The position numbers were made by a program, and so were the translations under genes. Below the pieces are notes generated by a model that worked only from the letters and a program-made list of their open reading frames with translations, searched no databases and had not been told where the DNA came from. From positions 1,008,001 through 1,072,000 of the forward strand of contig NC_019748.1 of assembly GCF_000317575.1 (NCBI RefSeq): a stretch of DNA of 64,000 nucleotides. Direction: 5' to 3'. The DNA is from Stanieria cyanosphaera PCC 7437 (lineage in GTDB: Bacteria; Cyanobacteriota; Cyanobacteriia; Cyanobacteriales; Xenococcaceae). Positions 55,071 to 62,880 of this stretch are shown here, in pieces (position 1 is the first letter of the stretch; every line of letters starts with the position of its first letter).

Positions 55071-56366
55071 TTGTTTAAAAATAGTGATTTTAAAATAAAA
55101 AAAACACTAAAATTTCTTAGCTACTTCTTGATTCTTGGTTGCTCAGTTCTTGTTTTAAGTTTAATTATTTTACCTGCTTTAACACAACAAGCAACCACAG
55201 TTACAGTTTTAATTCAGGCTTTAGAAGCAGCACAATGGCAACCTTTAGTTACAGAATTTAATCAAACTCATCCTCAAATTAAACTACAAATTATTGAAGG
55301 TCCAAATGCTACTAATCAGGTAGAAGATTTATATACATCTTCGTTTTTATTAGGACAATCTCCTTATGATTTAGTTTATATGGATATTGTTTGGGTACCC
55401 AAATTTGCTGCTGCTGGTTGGTTATTACCTTTATCAGACCGACTTACTACTACAGAATTAAAAGAATTTTTAGCAGGCGATGTCAACGGTGGTACGTTTC
55501 AAGGGCAATTATATCGAATGCCCTTTCGTTCCGATGCAGGAATGCTTTATTACCGCCAAGACTTATTGAGTGCCAATAACTATCAACCACCCAGAACCTT
55601 TGAAGAATTAATGGCAATTTCCCAAGATTTACAAGAAAAAGGAGTAAGTCAATGGGGTTATTTGTGGCAAGGAAAACAATACGAGGGTTTATCCGCCATG
55701 TTTGTCGAAATTTTACAAGGTTTTGGCGGTTTTTGGATTGAACCAGATACTCTTGAAGTAGGATTAGACCAACCAGAAGCAATTCGAGGAGTAGAATTTT
55801 TACGTAGTACTGTAGCGAAAAATATTTCTCCTGCGGGAGTGACTACCTACGCAGAAGAGGAAACTCGTCGTTTATTCCAAGAAGGAAAAGCAATCTTTTT
55901 ACGTAACTGGCCTTATGTGGTTGGTTTAGCTTCAGCAGAAGATTCTCCCATTCAAGGTAAATTTGCTATTAAACCAATGGTTCATGCACCAGGTTATCCT
56001 AGTGGTGCTTGTCAAGGAGGATGGGGACTAGGTATTGCTGCAAATACTCAACATCCAGATGCAGCGTTGGAAGTAATTAAGTTTTTTGCTAGTGAGGATT
56101 CTCAACGTGAATTTGTTTTAGCTACGGGTTATGTTCCTAGTCGTAGATCTTTATTTAATGACCCTAAAATTGTTGCTAAATATCCCCATTATCCTGAATT
56201 GTTAAAAGTGGTGGAAAGTTCTGCTCTGCGTCCTCCTATTGCTCAATACGCTCAAGCTTCTGATATTTTACAACGCTATCTCAGTGCAGCTTTAACTAAT
56301 AAAATGAATCCTACTGAAGCTATGCAGGCAGCAGCTAAAGAAACACGAAGATTATTAATTAACTAG
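55071..56366 (+). CDS. ABC transporter extracellular solute-binding protein (sugar/polyol type)
   Basis: 431 residues, TTG start as drawn; the N-terminus (residues about 12-36, LKFLSYFLILGCSVLVLSLI) is a membrane segment or uncleaved signal with a Cys. The mature part has family motifs: VTVLIQALEAAQWQPLVTEF, SPYDLVYMDIVWVPKFAAAG, RMPFRSDAGMLYYRQDLL, ARRLFQEGKAIFLRNWPYVV-like and CQGGWGLGIAANTQHPDAAL. This resembles polyol/glucosylglycerol binding proteins of the ggtB kind. No permease gene adjacent. No good ribosome site at the TTG; the start is uncertain. Confidence 0.83.
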   Translation: MFKNSDFKIKKTLKFLSYFLILGCSVLVLSLIILPALTQQATTVTVLIQALEAAQWQPLVTEFNQTHPQIKLQIIEGPNATNQVEDLYTSSFLLGQSPYDLVYMDIVWVPKFAAAGWLLPLSDRLTTTELKEFLAGDVNGGTFQGQLYRMPFRSDAGMLYYRQDLLSANNYQPPRTFEELMAISQDLQEKGVSQWGYLWQGKQYEGLSAMFVEILQGFGGFWIEPDTLEVGLDQPEAIRGVEFLRSTVAKNISPAGVTTYAEEETRRLFQEGKAIFLRNWPYVVGLASAEDSPIQGKFAIKPMVHAPGYPSGACQGGWGLGIAANTQHPDAALEVIKFFASEDSQREFVLATGYVPSRRSLFNDPKIVAKYPHYPELLKVVESSALRPPIAQYAQASDILQRYLSAALTNKMNPTEAMQAAAKETRRLLIN

Positions 56367-56428
56367 CTAAAAAGCTTAATTAACATACAAAAATAAAAGT
56401 AAGTTAAACAGTTCATTCTCTATAAATT

Positions 56429-56983
56429 ATGAATACATCTGTTTTTGAGCAATTTTTTGATCACTGTGTAGGTAACTGGCAATCAGAAAGAACTTATCAT
56501 TATCTAGGTCATCAGGAAATAGAGCGATCGCGTACTGAATTTGAAATCAAACCTCTGACAAAGGCTCAAAAAGAACAAGTTTTAGCCGATAATGAGTATC
56601 AACAAGTTAATGATTTAGATAGTTTTCCTGGTTTTAATCTAGGTTTCTACACTATTTCGGACAAAGGGGAAGAGGTAAGTCAAAATCTTAATTTGATGTT
56701 TGTGCCAAAAACTGAAAATGGTTTGTGGTTAGAAGGAGATTATTTACGCGATCGCGCTTACGAAGAAGCTAGACCCATTATTTCTCACTTTCAGTTTAAT
56801 AGCCAAACCAAAGAACTATTGATGACGACTAATTACACTAAAGTAGTTTCCGTTGATTCGATCACACTAACCAATCCTGATTTACGGATTCGGAAAATTC
56901 TTAACTATCAACGTCCCCCTGCTGGAAAACCTTTAGAAAAAGTATTACTAGTTGGATTTGGAGTTGAACAGAAAGTAATCTGA
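56429..56983 (+). CDS. Phycobiliprotein chromophore lyase, CpcS/CpeS type
   Basis: 184 residues. The lipocalin-like CpcS/CpeS signature is clear: FFDHCVGNWQSERTYHYLGH, then EIERSRTEFEIKPLT, and SHFQFNSQTKELLMTTNYTK. Lyases of this type attach phycobilins to Cys-82-equivalent sites. It differs from the second CpeS-type gene at 60283, so the two probably serve different subunits or bilins. It lies about 590 bp upstream of cpeC, same strand, and may be separately transcribed. Confidence 0.88.
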   Translation: MNTSVFEQFFDHCVGNWQSERTYHYLGHQEIERSRTEFEIKPLTKAQKEQVLADNEYQQVNDLDSFPGFNLGFYTISDKGEEVSQNLNLMFVPKTENGLWLEGDYLRDRAYEEARPIISHFQFNSQTKELLMTTNYTKVVSVDSITLTNPDLRIRKILNYQRPPAGKPLEKVLLVGFGVEQKVI

Positions 56984-57575
56984 ATTTTAAGCTGATTTTT
57001 TTTAAAATTTGTTAAGTTTTAAATGATGTCAATCAATTACGAAAACGTTATCTTTACAAAACTTAATGAAGTTCTTGTTAAGTTTTACAAAACTTGATGA
57101 TATGGACTTCGACATCATTGTATAAATAAACTTGTCAAGGTGTTACAAAAAGTAAGGGGCTGACCTCGCTTTTTATGGGCAAGGCTTGTACACCCCATCA
57201 ACTCAACTACTTTTGTTAATTTCTTTGACAAATATTCTCTCTAAGAAACTGCACTTAAATTAAAGGTGCAACTAAAAAACAGAGTTTAATTCCTCCAAGA
57301 GGAATCTTTGACTCTATGTAATCACTAGCAAAAAGTTTTGCAGTTGAGATCAAAAAGTAGGCGTAGTGAAGTGAAATATCTTCAAGGTTTTTGACATCAT
57401 TGCGTTTTGCTTTAATCTTCAAATCAAGCAATCAAGTTTGCTAGAAAAGGTAAATTATTGTAACAAGATTAAGCAGAAGAGCGATCGTCTTTAGACCGTT
57501 ATCTCTTCCAATGCTTGCTTAATTGTACTCAAACCTATTCAGAAAAATTTTATTCCTGAAAGGAGACTTTATTTA
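56984..57575 (+). promoter_or_regulatory. Long leader/promoter region of the cpeC operon
   Basis: 592 bp without a gene. Contains direct repeats TTTACAAAACTTAATGA (57053-57069) and TTTACAAAACTTGATGA (57084-57100) at 31-bp spacing, TTGTTAAGTTTTA at 57009 and 57075, and GACATCATTG at 57111 and 57393 with the inverted ATGATGTC at 57023. These are candidate protein-binding sites. A stem-loop follows at 57281-57315. The ribosome site before cpeC is AAAGGAGACTTT. Which promoter elements are used is unknown. Confidence 0.55.
57281..57315 (+). promoter_or_regulatory. Stem-loop in the cpeC leader
   Basis: AGAGT (57281-57285) ... ATTCCTC (57289-57295) - CAA - GAGGAAT (57299-57305) ... ACTCT (57311-57315): an inner perfect 7-bp stem and an outer 5-bp stem. 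In Fremyella, an inverted repeat in the cpeC leader mediates green/red-light (Cgi) repression with IF3; this hairpin, about 260 nt before the ATG, is a plausible counterpart. Confidence 0.55.
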
Positions 57576-58451
57576 ATGGCTTTTGGACCAGCATCGGAAT
57601 TAGGTGTAGCTTTATTTGAAGACACCGCTCCTTTAGAATATATGCCAGGTCTTTCAGAAGAAGAACGAGAAAGTATTATCAAAGCCGTCTATCGGCAGAT
57701 TTTAGGTAATGCTTATGTGATGGAAAGTGAACAAGCTACTGTTCCAGAATCCCAATTTAAACTTGGTAATCTCAGTGTCAGAGAGTTCATTCGCGCAGTA
57801 GCTAAATCTGACCTTTATCGTTCTCGTTTCTTTGAAACCTGTCCTCGTTATCGTTTTATCGAGCTTAACTTTAAACATTTCCTTGGTCGCAGTCCTGAAG
57901 GCTTAGAGGAAATGAGAAAGCACAGCACCATTTTAGATACCCAAGGCTTCAACGCAGAGATTGATTCTTATCTCGATAGCGATGAATATCAAAATGCCTA
58001 CGGAGAAAATGTTGTTCCTTATTATCGAGGCTATAAAACTCAACCTGGTCAATCTATGGTTGAGTTTACTCATATGTTTGCGCTATTAAGGGGTGCTTCT
58101 TCAAGTGACTTCAAAGGAAGCTTATCTGGTAAGAGTCCAGTTCTCAACAAGTACGCAATTCAAAGCACACCTTTAGCCGTAATTCCTCCTTCTGGTGGCG
58201 TTGCTGGCGATGGTTGGTCTTTCCAAGATACCGGTCTTGGTGCGCGTACTCGTCAGGGAGTTGGTGCTGGTGCAAATGGTAAAGTTTACCGCATCGAAGT
58301 AACTGGATATAGTTCACCTGGAGCAGTGAATCGAGTTTCCAAGTTCCGTCGCAGTAACAAAGTTTATTTAGTTCCTTACGATAAACTTTCTGAAGAATAT
58401 CAACGTATTCATCAGCAAGGTGGCAAAATTGCCAGCATTACTCCTATTTAG
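57576..58451 (+). CDS. cpeC: Phycoerythrin-associated rod linker CpeC
   Basis: 291 residues. N-terminal FGPASELGVALFEDTAP and the Pfam00427 linker domain (about 20-160: IIKAVYRQILGNAYVMESEQ, RFIELNFKHFLGRSPEGLEE, NAEIDSYLDSDEYQNAYGEN) are typical of CpeC. A C-terminal CpcD domain follows (about 235-291: KVYRIEVTGYSSPGAVNRVS, YQRIHQQGGKIASITPI). It joins phycoerythrin hexamers in the phycobilisome rod. First gene of the operon; ATG after AAAGGAGACTTTATTTA. Confidence 0.93.
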   Translation: MAFGPASELGVALFEDTAPLEYMPGLSEEERESIIKAVYRQILGNAYVMESEQATVPESQFKLGNLSVREFIRAVAKSDLYRSRFFETCPRYRFIELNFKHFLGRSPEGLEEMRKHSTILDTQGFNAEIDSYLDSDEYQNAYGENVVPYYRGYKTQPGQSMVEFTHMFALLRGASSSDFKGSLSGKSPVLNKYAIQSTPLAVIPPSGGVAGDGWSFQDTGLGARTRQGVGAGANGKVYRIEVTGYSSPGAVNRVSKFRRSNKVYLVPYDKLSEEYQRIHQQGGKIASITPI

Positions 58452-58696
58452 TGAGATAAAAAAACTTAATTAGTTTTAAATATCTTGCTAATTAAAAAAT
58501 TGGTCAATAGCAGCACCATGACTTTTGTTAGTTATTGGACAAGATTTGAAGCTCAAAAAGGACAATCACCGCAATTATTTTTGGTGGGGAAACAGTCCAT
58601 TAACCAGTTATTGGGACTAGCAAACAATCAAGTTTGTGTCTAAGCTGACAAAAGTGAATTTAGCTTACTTATTTATAGCCAATTTTTTCTAAGAAG

Positions 58697-58722
58697 CAGG
58701 GAACTTATGTTTATTTTCCCTG
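58697..58722 (+). terminator. Intercistronic stem-loop after cpeC
   Basis: CAGGGAA (58697-58703) and TTCCCTG (58716-58722), followed by TTCTCTCT. May attenuate transcription, giving more cpeC than downstream mRNA, or protect the cpeC 3' end. Confidence 0.4.
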
Positions 58723-58741
58723 TTCTCTCTATCAAAAATAA

Positions 58742-58884
58742 TCCACCTTCTTCTGGCAATTTGATAGTCCTCGTTCCATTGGTAATACGGAATATATAGC
58801 TCAAGGAGTTCGTATGACTCCTCAAATTCAACTTATTCATCGTGCGGGGGGCAAAATTAATTGTCAGTATTACAGAAATTAGTT
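58742..58884 (+). pseudogene. Decayed CpcD-domain tail of a rod linker
   Basis: The frame reads ...SIGNTEYIAQGVRMTPQIQL then IHRAGGKI, which parallels the end of linker CpcD domains (YQRIHQQGGKIASITPI in cpeC and [17 protein letters not shown] in the next gene). After GGKI the frame shifts: the following bases in another frame spell VSITEI, the usual linker end. No start codon for a full linker. So a linker gene once lay here and has decayed. Confidence 0.6.
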
Positions 58885-58952
58885 AATTAGACGCACTCAA
58901 ACCAATAGTTATTAATTGTTGAAAATTTGTCTACAATTCAGGAGAAACAAAA

Positions 58953-59714
58953 ATGTCACTATGGATTACCGATGTTAAACCAGTTGAACTGCGGAATAAT
59001 TTTAGTAATGAAGATTTAGAAGTAATTATTCGGGCAGTTTATAAACAAGTGTTGGGAAATCAACATTTATTAGAAGGCGAGCGTCTTGTAAGTGCTGAAT
59101 CTTTATTACGTGATGGTGATATCACCGTGCGTGGTTTTGTCAGAATGGTAGGGCAGTCTGAATTATATCGCTCCTTATTTTTTGAGAAAGTTTCTCAGTA
59201 TCGTTTTATTGAGTTAAACTGTAAGCATTTTTTGGGACGCGCACCTTTAAATCAAGCTGAAATTTCTCAACACGTTCAAATTTATAATGAACATGGTTAC
59301 GAAGCAGAAATAGATTCTTATATTGATAGTGATGAGTATCTAAACAGTTTTGGCGAAAACATCGTTCCCTGTCCACGCACAGAAAGCAATCAAAAAACCC
59401 TACAAAATGTTGGTTTTAATCGAACCTTTGCTCTTTATCGTGGTTTTGCTAGTAGCGATCGCGACAAAAAAGCTCAATTAATCACCGATTTAGCTACTAA
59501 TCGTGCTACCCCGATCGTTTTCCCCAGCAAAGGAAAAGGTGGTACTCCAGGTAATACTAACAAACGCTTTCGGATTAAAGCAACTAAGGCGAGTATTGGC
59601 TCTCTCAACCGAGTTAGTAATATGACTTATGATGTCGGTTATCAACAACTCAATCAAAAAATTAAAAATATTCAACGCATTGGTGGCAAAATCCTCAGTA
59701 TTACTGAAATATAA
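58953..59714 (+). CDS. cpeD: Phycobilisome rod linker, CpeD-like
   Basis: 253 residues. Linker domain (about 18-155: [80 protein letters not shown]) and a C-terminal CpcD domain (about 200-253: [37 protein letters not shown]). Second intact linker in the operon, at the place of cpeD in the Fremyella cpeCDESTR operon; the [13 protein letters not shown] segment is also common in phycocyanin linkers, so CpcC-like use is possible. Ribosome site AGGAGAAAC. Confidence 0.82.
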   Translation: MSLWITDVKPVELRNNFSNEDLEVIIRAVYKQVLGNQHLLEGERLVSAESLLRDGDITVRGFVRMVGQSELYRSLFFEKVSQYRFIELNCKHFLGRAPLNQAEISQHVQIYNEHGYEAEIDSYIDSDEYLNSFGENIVPCPRTESNQKTLQNVGFNRTFALYRGFASSDRDKKAQLITDLATNRATPIVFPSKGKGGTPGNTNKRFRIKATKASIGSLNRVSNMTYDVGYQQLNQKIKNIQRIGGKILSITEI

Positions 59715-59810
59715 AGGTAATTTTGAGTTCAAACTGAAATAATTTTTAAAGGCAAGTTAGGATACTCCTATTTTTGCCTTTTTACTACTAAATATTTAGG
59801 AGATACTTTT

Positions 59811-60083
59811 ATGGCAATGACAATTGACAGAAACAGTTTTCAGAGCGATTATAGCAGTCGGACAGTAGCAATCGAAGTGACAAACCTCTGTCGCCAAGAT
59901 ATTATGAAGAACAGTAACTATGTTATCAGAGTTCCTCTGTCTCAGATGTCTTCTTCTATACAAAGCATTACCAGAATGGGAGGTAAGGTTAACCAGGTTA
60001 CTTTTGATTCTATTTCTGCAACTGGTAAATCAGTTAAAACGACAACCGAAAAATCGGTTCAATCGGCAGTTAAAAATAAATAA
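59811..60083 (+). CDS. Small CpcD-domain linker in the cpeE position
   Basis: 90 residues: RTVAIEVTNLCRQDIMKNSN and YVIRVPLSQMSSSIQSITRM followed by GGKVNQVTF form a CpcD-like domain; the last 25 residues are a basic Ser/Thr/Lys tail. There is no N-terminal linker domain. In Fremyella this position holds full-length cpeE (about 250 residues); here only a rod-cap-sized protein remains or was recruited. It likely caps or terminates rods. Ribosome site TAGGAGATAC. Confidence 0.75.
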   Translation: MAMTIDRNSFQSDYSSRTVAIEVTNLCRQDIMKNSNYVIRVPLSQMSSSIQSITRMGGKVNQVTFDSISATGKSVKTTTEKSVQSAVKNK

Positions 60084-60282
60084 AATTGTGCTTGCCAGCA
60101 TTGCTAATGATAATTTCTTAAACCAGTCACTTAATCTTGTTCAATTGTACTTCATCAGCGTGTTTTTAATCGTAAAAAGTATTAAAAGCAGCCAAGCAAA
60201 AAATTGGAGGATTAATTGCTCAGCAGTGCTGGTATTGCCATGAAATTCAATTAAATACCTAAAATAATTGATTATTTTAATG

Positions 60283-60819
60283 ATGGATATTACTAGATTT
60301 GTAGAACTTTCTTTTGGACGATGGCGATCGCAACGAAGCGCACACCATCTTGCTTTTAGTTACTTTGAACAGGTAATTTCTACGATTGATATCGAACCTT
60401 TAGAATTAGATGATCCTCAAGTAATTAATCTTTGTGAATCGTACAAAATTGCTCCTCAATTAGCTAGTGTTCCTTTTAAAATGAGTTGGGAAGGAGAATC
60501 AGATTGGGATGACAATGAAGTAGTTAAAGGTTCAACAATTTTAGTACCAATACCAGATCTTCAAGAACCAACCAAAGGTAAATTATTAAGAGAACAAGGA
60601 TACGCTGAAACTATTCCTGCTATTGGTCATTATCAGTTTAGTAACGATGGAACTTTTGTTTTAATGACTGACTATGAAAGAGCAACAGCAGAAGAAAAAA
60701 TTTGGTTTGTCACACCAAATTTACGTTGTCGCGTTTCTTTAATTAAAACTAGTGATGGGAATGGAGCGACTACGGCTTCTTTTGCGTCAGAAATTCGTTC
60801 GTTAACAACAAATTCTTAA
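60283..60819 (+). CDS. cpeS: Phycobiliprotein lyase CpeS
   Basis: 178 residues from ATG 60283 (MDITRFVELSFGRWRSQRSA), the usual CpeS beginning; an in-frame TTG at 60268 and ATG at 60280 are alternatives. Lipocalin-like lyase with WRSQRSAHHLAFSYFEQVIS, WEGESDWDDNEVVKGSTILV and GHYQFSNDGTFVLMTDYERA. Attaches phycoerythrobilin to Cys-82-type positions of phycoerythrin. Between the mini-linker and cpeT, as in cpeCDESTR. Confidence 0.92.
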   Translation: MDITRFVELSFGRWRSQRSAHHLAFSYFEQVISTIDIEPLELDDPQVINLCESYKIAPQLASVPFKMSWEGESDWDDNEVVKGSTILVPIPDLQEPTKGKLLREQGYAETIPAIGHYQFSNDGTFVLMTDYERATAEEKIWFVTPNLRCRVSLIKTSDGNGATTASFASEIRSLTTNS

Positions 60820-60903
60820 AAATTTTTTCTTTTTTTAAAATAATTTATTTCATAAAAATAACCTTTAATATTTTTTCATAAATTCTAATTATTTACTCAA
60901 AAA

Positions 60904-61530
60904 ATGTTGCCCACAATTGATAATTCCCAAACCCAAGAAACCAATTTATTAATAGATTTAGCAAAATTAATGGCTGGTGATTTTAGTAATCATAAACAAG
61001 CTCTTGCTGATTCTAAAACCTATGCTCATATTCGGATTTTTTTCCGTCCTTTACCTTATGAATTTTTCTCAGGAATTGGTTTTTATTCCGAACAAACTTA
61101 TGATTACGACCTTTGGAGTCCTTATCGTCAAGGAGTACACCGTTTAATAGACTGTGGTGATGAGATTTATATTGAAAATTATAGTTTGCAAGACGCTTAT
61201 TTATATGCTGGAGCGGGACATAATCGCGATATTTTATTAACTATAAATCCTAATTGTTTAGAACGACGTTATCACTGTTCAATGATTTTTAAAAAAGATG
61301 GTGATTTATTTCGTGGTAGCGTAGAGCCTGGTAATAGATGTCTAATCAATCGTAATGGAACTGAAACTTATTTAGTGAGTGAAGTTGAGCTAACCGAAGC
61401 TACTTGGATCAGTTGGGATCGAGGCATGGATCTCGTTACTCATCAACAAATTTGGGGGTCAGCAGCAGGACCTTTGAAATTTGAAAAACGAGCAAGTTTT
61501 GCTCATGAATTACCTCTATTAAAAAGATAA
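60904..61530 (+). CDS. cpeT: Phycobiliprotein lyase CpeT
   Basis: 208 residues. LIDLAKLMAGDFSNHKQALA, HIRIFFRPLPYEFFSGIGFY, SEQTYDYDLWSPYRQGVHRL and CSMIFKKDGDLFRGSVEPGN identify the CpcT/CpeT lyase family, which attaches bilin to Cys-153/165-type positions of the beta subunit. Downstream of cpeS and 28 bp before cpeR. Confidence 0.93.
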   Translation: MLPTIDNSQTQETNLLIDLAKLMAGDFSNHKQALADSKTYAHIRIFFRPLPYEFFSGIGFYSEQTYDYDLWSPYRQGVHRLIDCGDEIYIENYSLQDAYLYAGAGHNRDILLTINPNCLERRYHCSMIFKKDGDLFRGSVEPGNRCLINRNGTETYLVSEVELTEATWISWDRGMDLVTHQQIWGSAAGPLKFEKRASFAHELPLLKR

Positions 61531-61558
61531 ATATAGTTGTATCAAAACGGAGAAATCG

Positions 61559-61894
61559 ATGATTATATCGGAGCTAAAAGAGAGCATGCTGCCACCTGTA
61601 GCTCAAAAGAAAATGCAAGCCTGGATTAGAAGTAGACATCTGATTTGTTCCGGTCATTTTTTTATATTTGAAACTTTAGAATATTCCACAGTAGAACGAT
61701 TTGAAGAATGTGTTAAAAGTTTAGGTGGAACATTAATTTCTGTTGAACCAACTAAAAAAGTTTGGATTGGTAATCATCGTCAAGTAATTCTTTATCAAGC
61801 AAAGGCAAGTTTGCATACACCACACCATGCTCTTAACCAATATTGGATTAAATATGGTGGTTTTTATACCAGATTTGACGAACGCCCTTGTTAG
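61559..61894 (+). CDS. cpeR: CpeR, activator of phycoerythrin genes
   Basis: 111 residues. MLPPVAQKKMQAWIRSRHLI, then CSGHFFIFETLEYSTVERFE, GGTLISVEPTKKVWIGNHRQ and YWIKYGGFYTRFDE match CpeR. In Fremyella CpeR is needed for green-light activation of cpeBA and pebAB. The ATG follows CGGAGAAATCG. Alternative start at MLPPVAQ, 9 codons in, is close to the usual family start. Last gene of the operon. Confidence 0.9.
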   Translation: MIISELKESMLPPVAQKKMQAWIRSRHLICSGHFFIFETLEYSTVERFEECVKSLGGTLISVEPTKKVWIGNHRQVILYQAKASLHTPHHALNQYWIKYGGFYTRFDERPC

Positions 61895-61989
61895 GAAATA
61901 TTCGGATGAGTTTTTGAAGTAAGTAAATTGATCGCGCTCACGCTGAACAACAATCAAATACCTACAATTTCTCAAAGAACAAAATACTT

Positions 61990-62823
61990 TTATAAACCAA
62001 AACCGTTACCTTTATCTCCACTTATATTAGTAGCGATATTTCTCAAGATTTTTCTTACCTTGTTCTGCCAATTTTGTTGAGAACTCCAAATAATGGGAGT
62101 TCCGGCTTTGATTAAAGAAGGTGCAGGACTCCAATAATAAATTGAAATTAGTTTACGACTTTGTTCTGGAGGACAGGACAATCGTTTGGGTACACCGTGG
62201 AGTGTTTCTGAAGTGGTTGGGAAAATTACGGTTCGGTTGAAATCAGGAGTATAACCAACTCGGTTTTCTTTGTCTGTCTCAGACCAAAGTTCGATATCGC
62301 CTCCCCAGGAAGGTTTCCAGTCGCGATTTAAATAGATCAGAAGATTGATCCGACGTATTAATGGTAAGGTAGGATGTTTAGTATAGTCTGCGTGTATATC
62401 AAGCCAGCCATCTCGATACATTTGATGTAAGCCAGCACCGAAAAATAAAGGATCGGGGATTAAGTCTTGTATTCCTGTAATTTTTTTGAGTTCATCAATA
62501 AATTCAGATGAATTAAGCCAGAGACAAAAGAATTGGGTAAATGGTGATAAACCAACAATTCCACGAGAAGTAGTTTTTAATTCGTAATTGCTATTCCAAA
62601 CAATCCAATCTCTATCTTGAGTTTTAGGAAATTCTGCAACAATGCGGTCTAGTATAGTAGGTTCAAAAAGGTCGTCAATAGCTAAGTGAGGATAAGGCTG
62701 ACCAGAATTATAGGTTTTTTGTAACGATTCTGAATCTTGACGAAGTTTGGCAATCGAGTTGGTAAATGAGTTTAGCTCAATTAGATTTTGATTAAGATTG
62801 ACTTGATTTTGATGAATATTCAT
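61990..62823 (-). CDS. 2-oxoglutarate/Fe(II)-dependent oxygenase (prolyl-hydroxylase-like)
   Basis: 277 residues. Double-stranded beta-helix with iron triad: His and Asp in GWLDIHADYTKHP (about residues 144-146), His in SETLHGVPKRL (about 210), and the 2OG-binding Arg in QSRKLISIYYWSP. The N-terminus PHLAIDDLFEPTILDRIVAE is the 'P4Hc' entry. Preceded by LIYLNRDWKPSWGGDIELWS. Hydroxylates a protein or small molecule; substrate unknown. Converges with cpeR. Confidence 0.88.
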   Translation of the reverse strand: MNIHQNQVNLNQNLIELNSFTNSIAKLRQDSESLQKTYNSGQPYPHLAIDDLFEPTILDRIVAEFPKTQDRDWIVWNSNYELKTTSRGIVGLSPFTQFFCLWLNSSEFIDELKKITGIQDLIPDPLFFGAGLHQMYRDGWLDIHADYTKHPTLPLIRRINLLIYLNRDWKPSWGGDIELWSETDKENRVGYTPDFNRTVIFPTTSETLHGVPKRLSCPPEQSRKLISIYYWSPAPSLIKAGTPIIWSSQQNWQNKVRKILRNIATNISGDKGNGFGL

Positions 62824-62880
62824 TTAAAAACTAAATTACTATTAAAATAAAATAATTTTGAACTTGCTATCTTTAACTAA

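Larger units (their letters stand above)
58452..58952 (+). other. Gap between cpeC and the next linker, with hairpin and linker remnant
   Basis: 501 bp. A 41-codon frame (58518-58643, MTFVSYWTRFEAQKGQSPQL...) of unknown value is followed by the stem-loop CAGGGAA/TTCCCTG (58697-58722) and a degenerate linker tail (58742-58884, own entry). No intact gene seen. Confidence 0.5.

Noticed and set aside
59920..60243. 107-codon frame overlapping the mini-linker
   Set aside because: Runs in another frame of a conserved CpcD-type gene and has no ribosome site.
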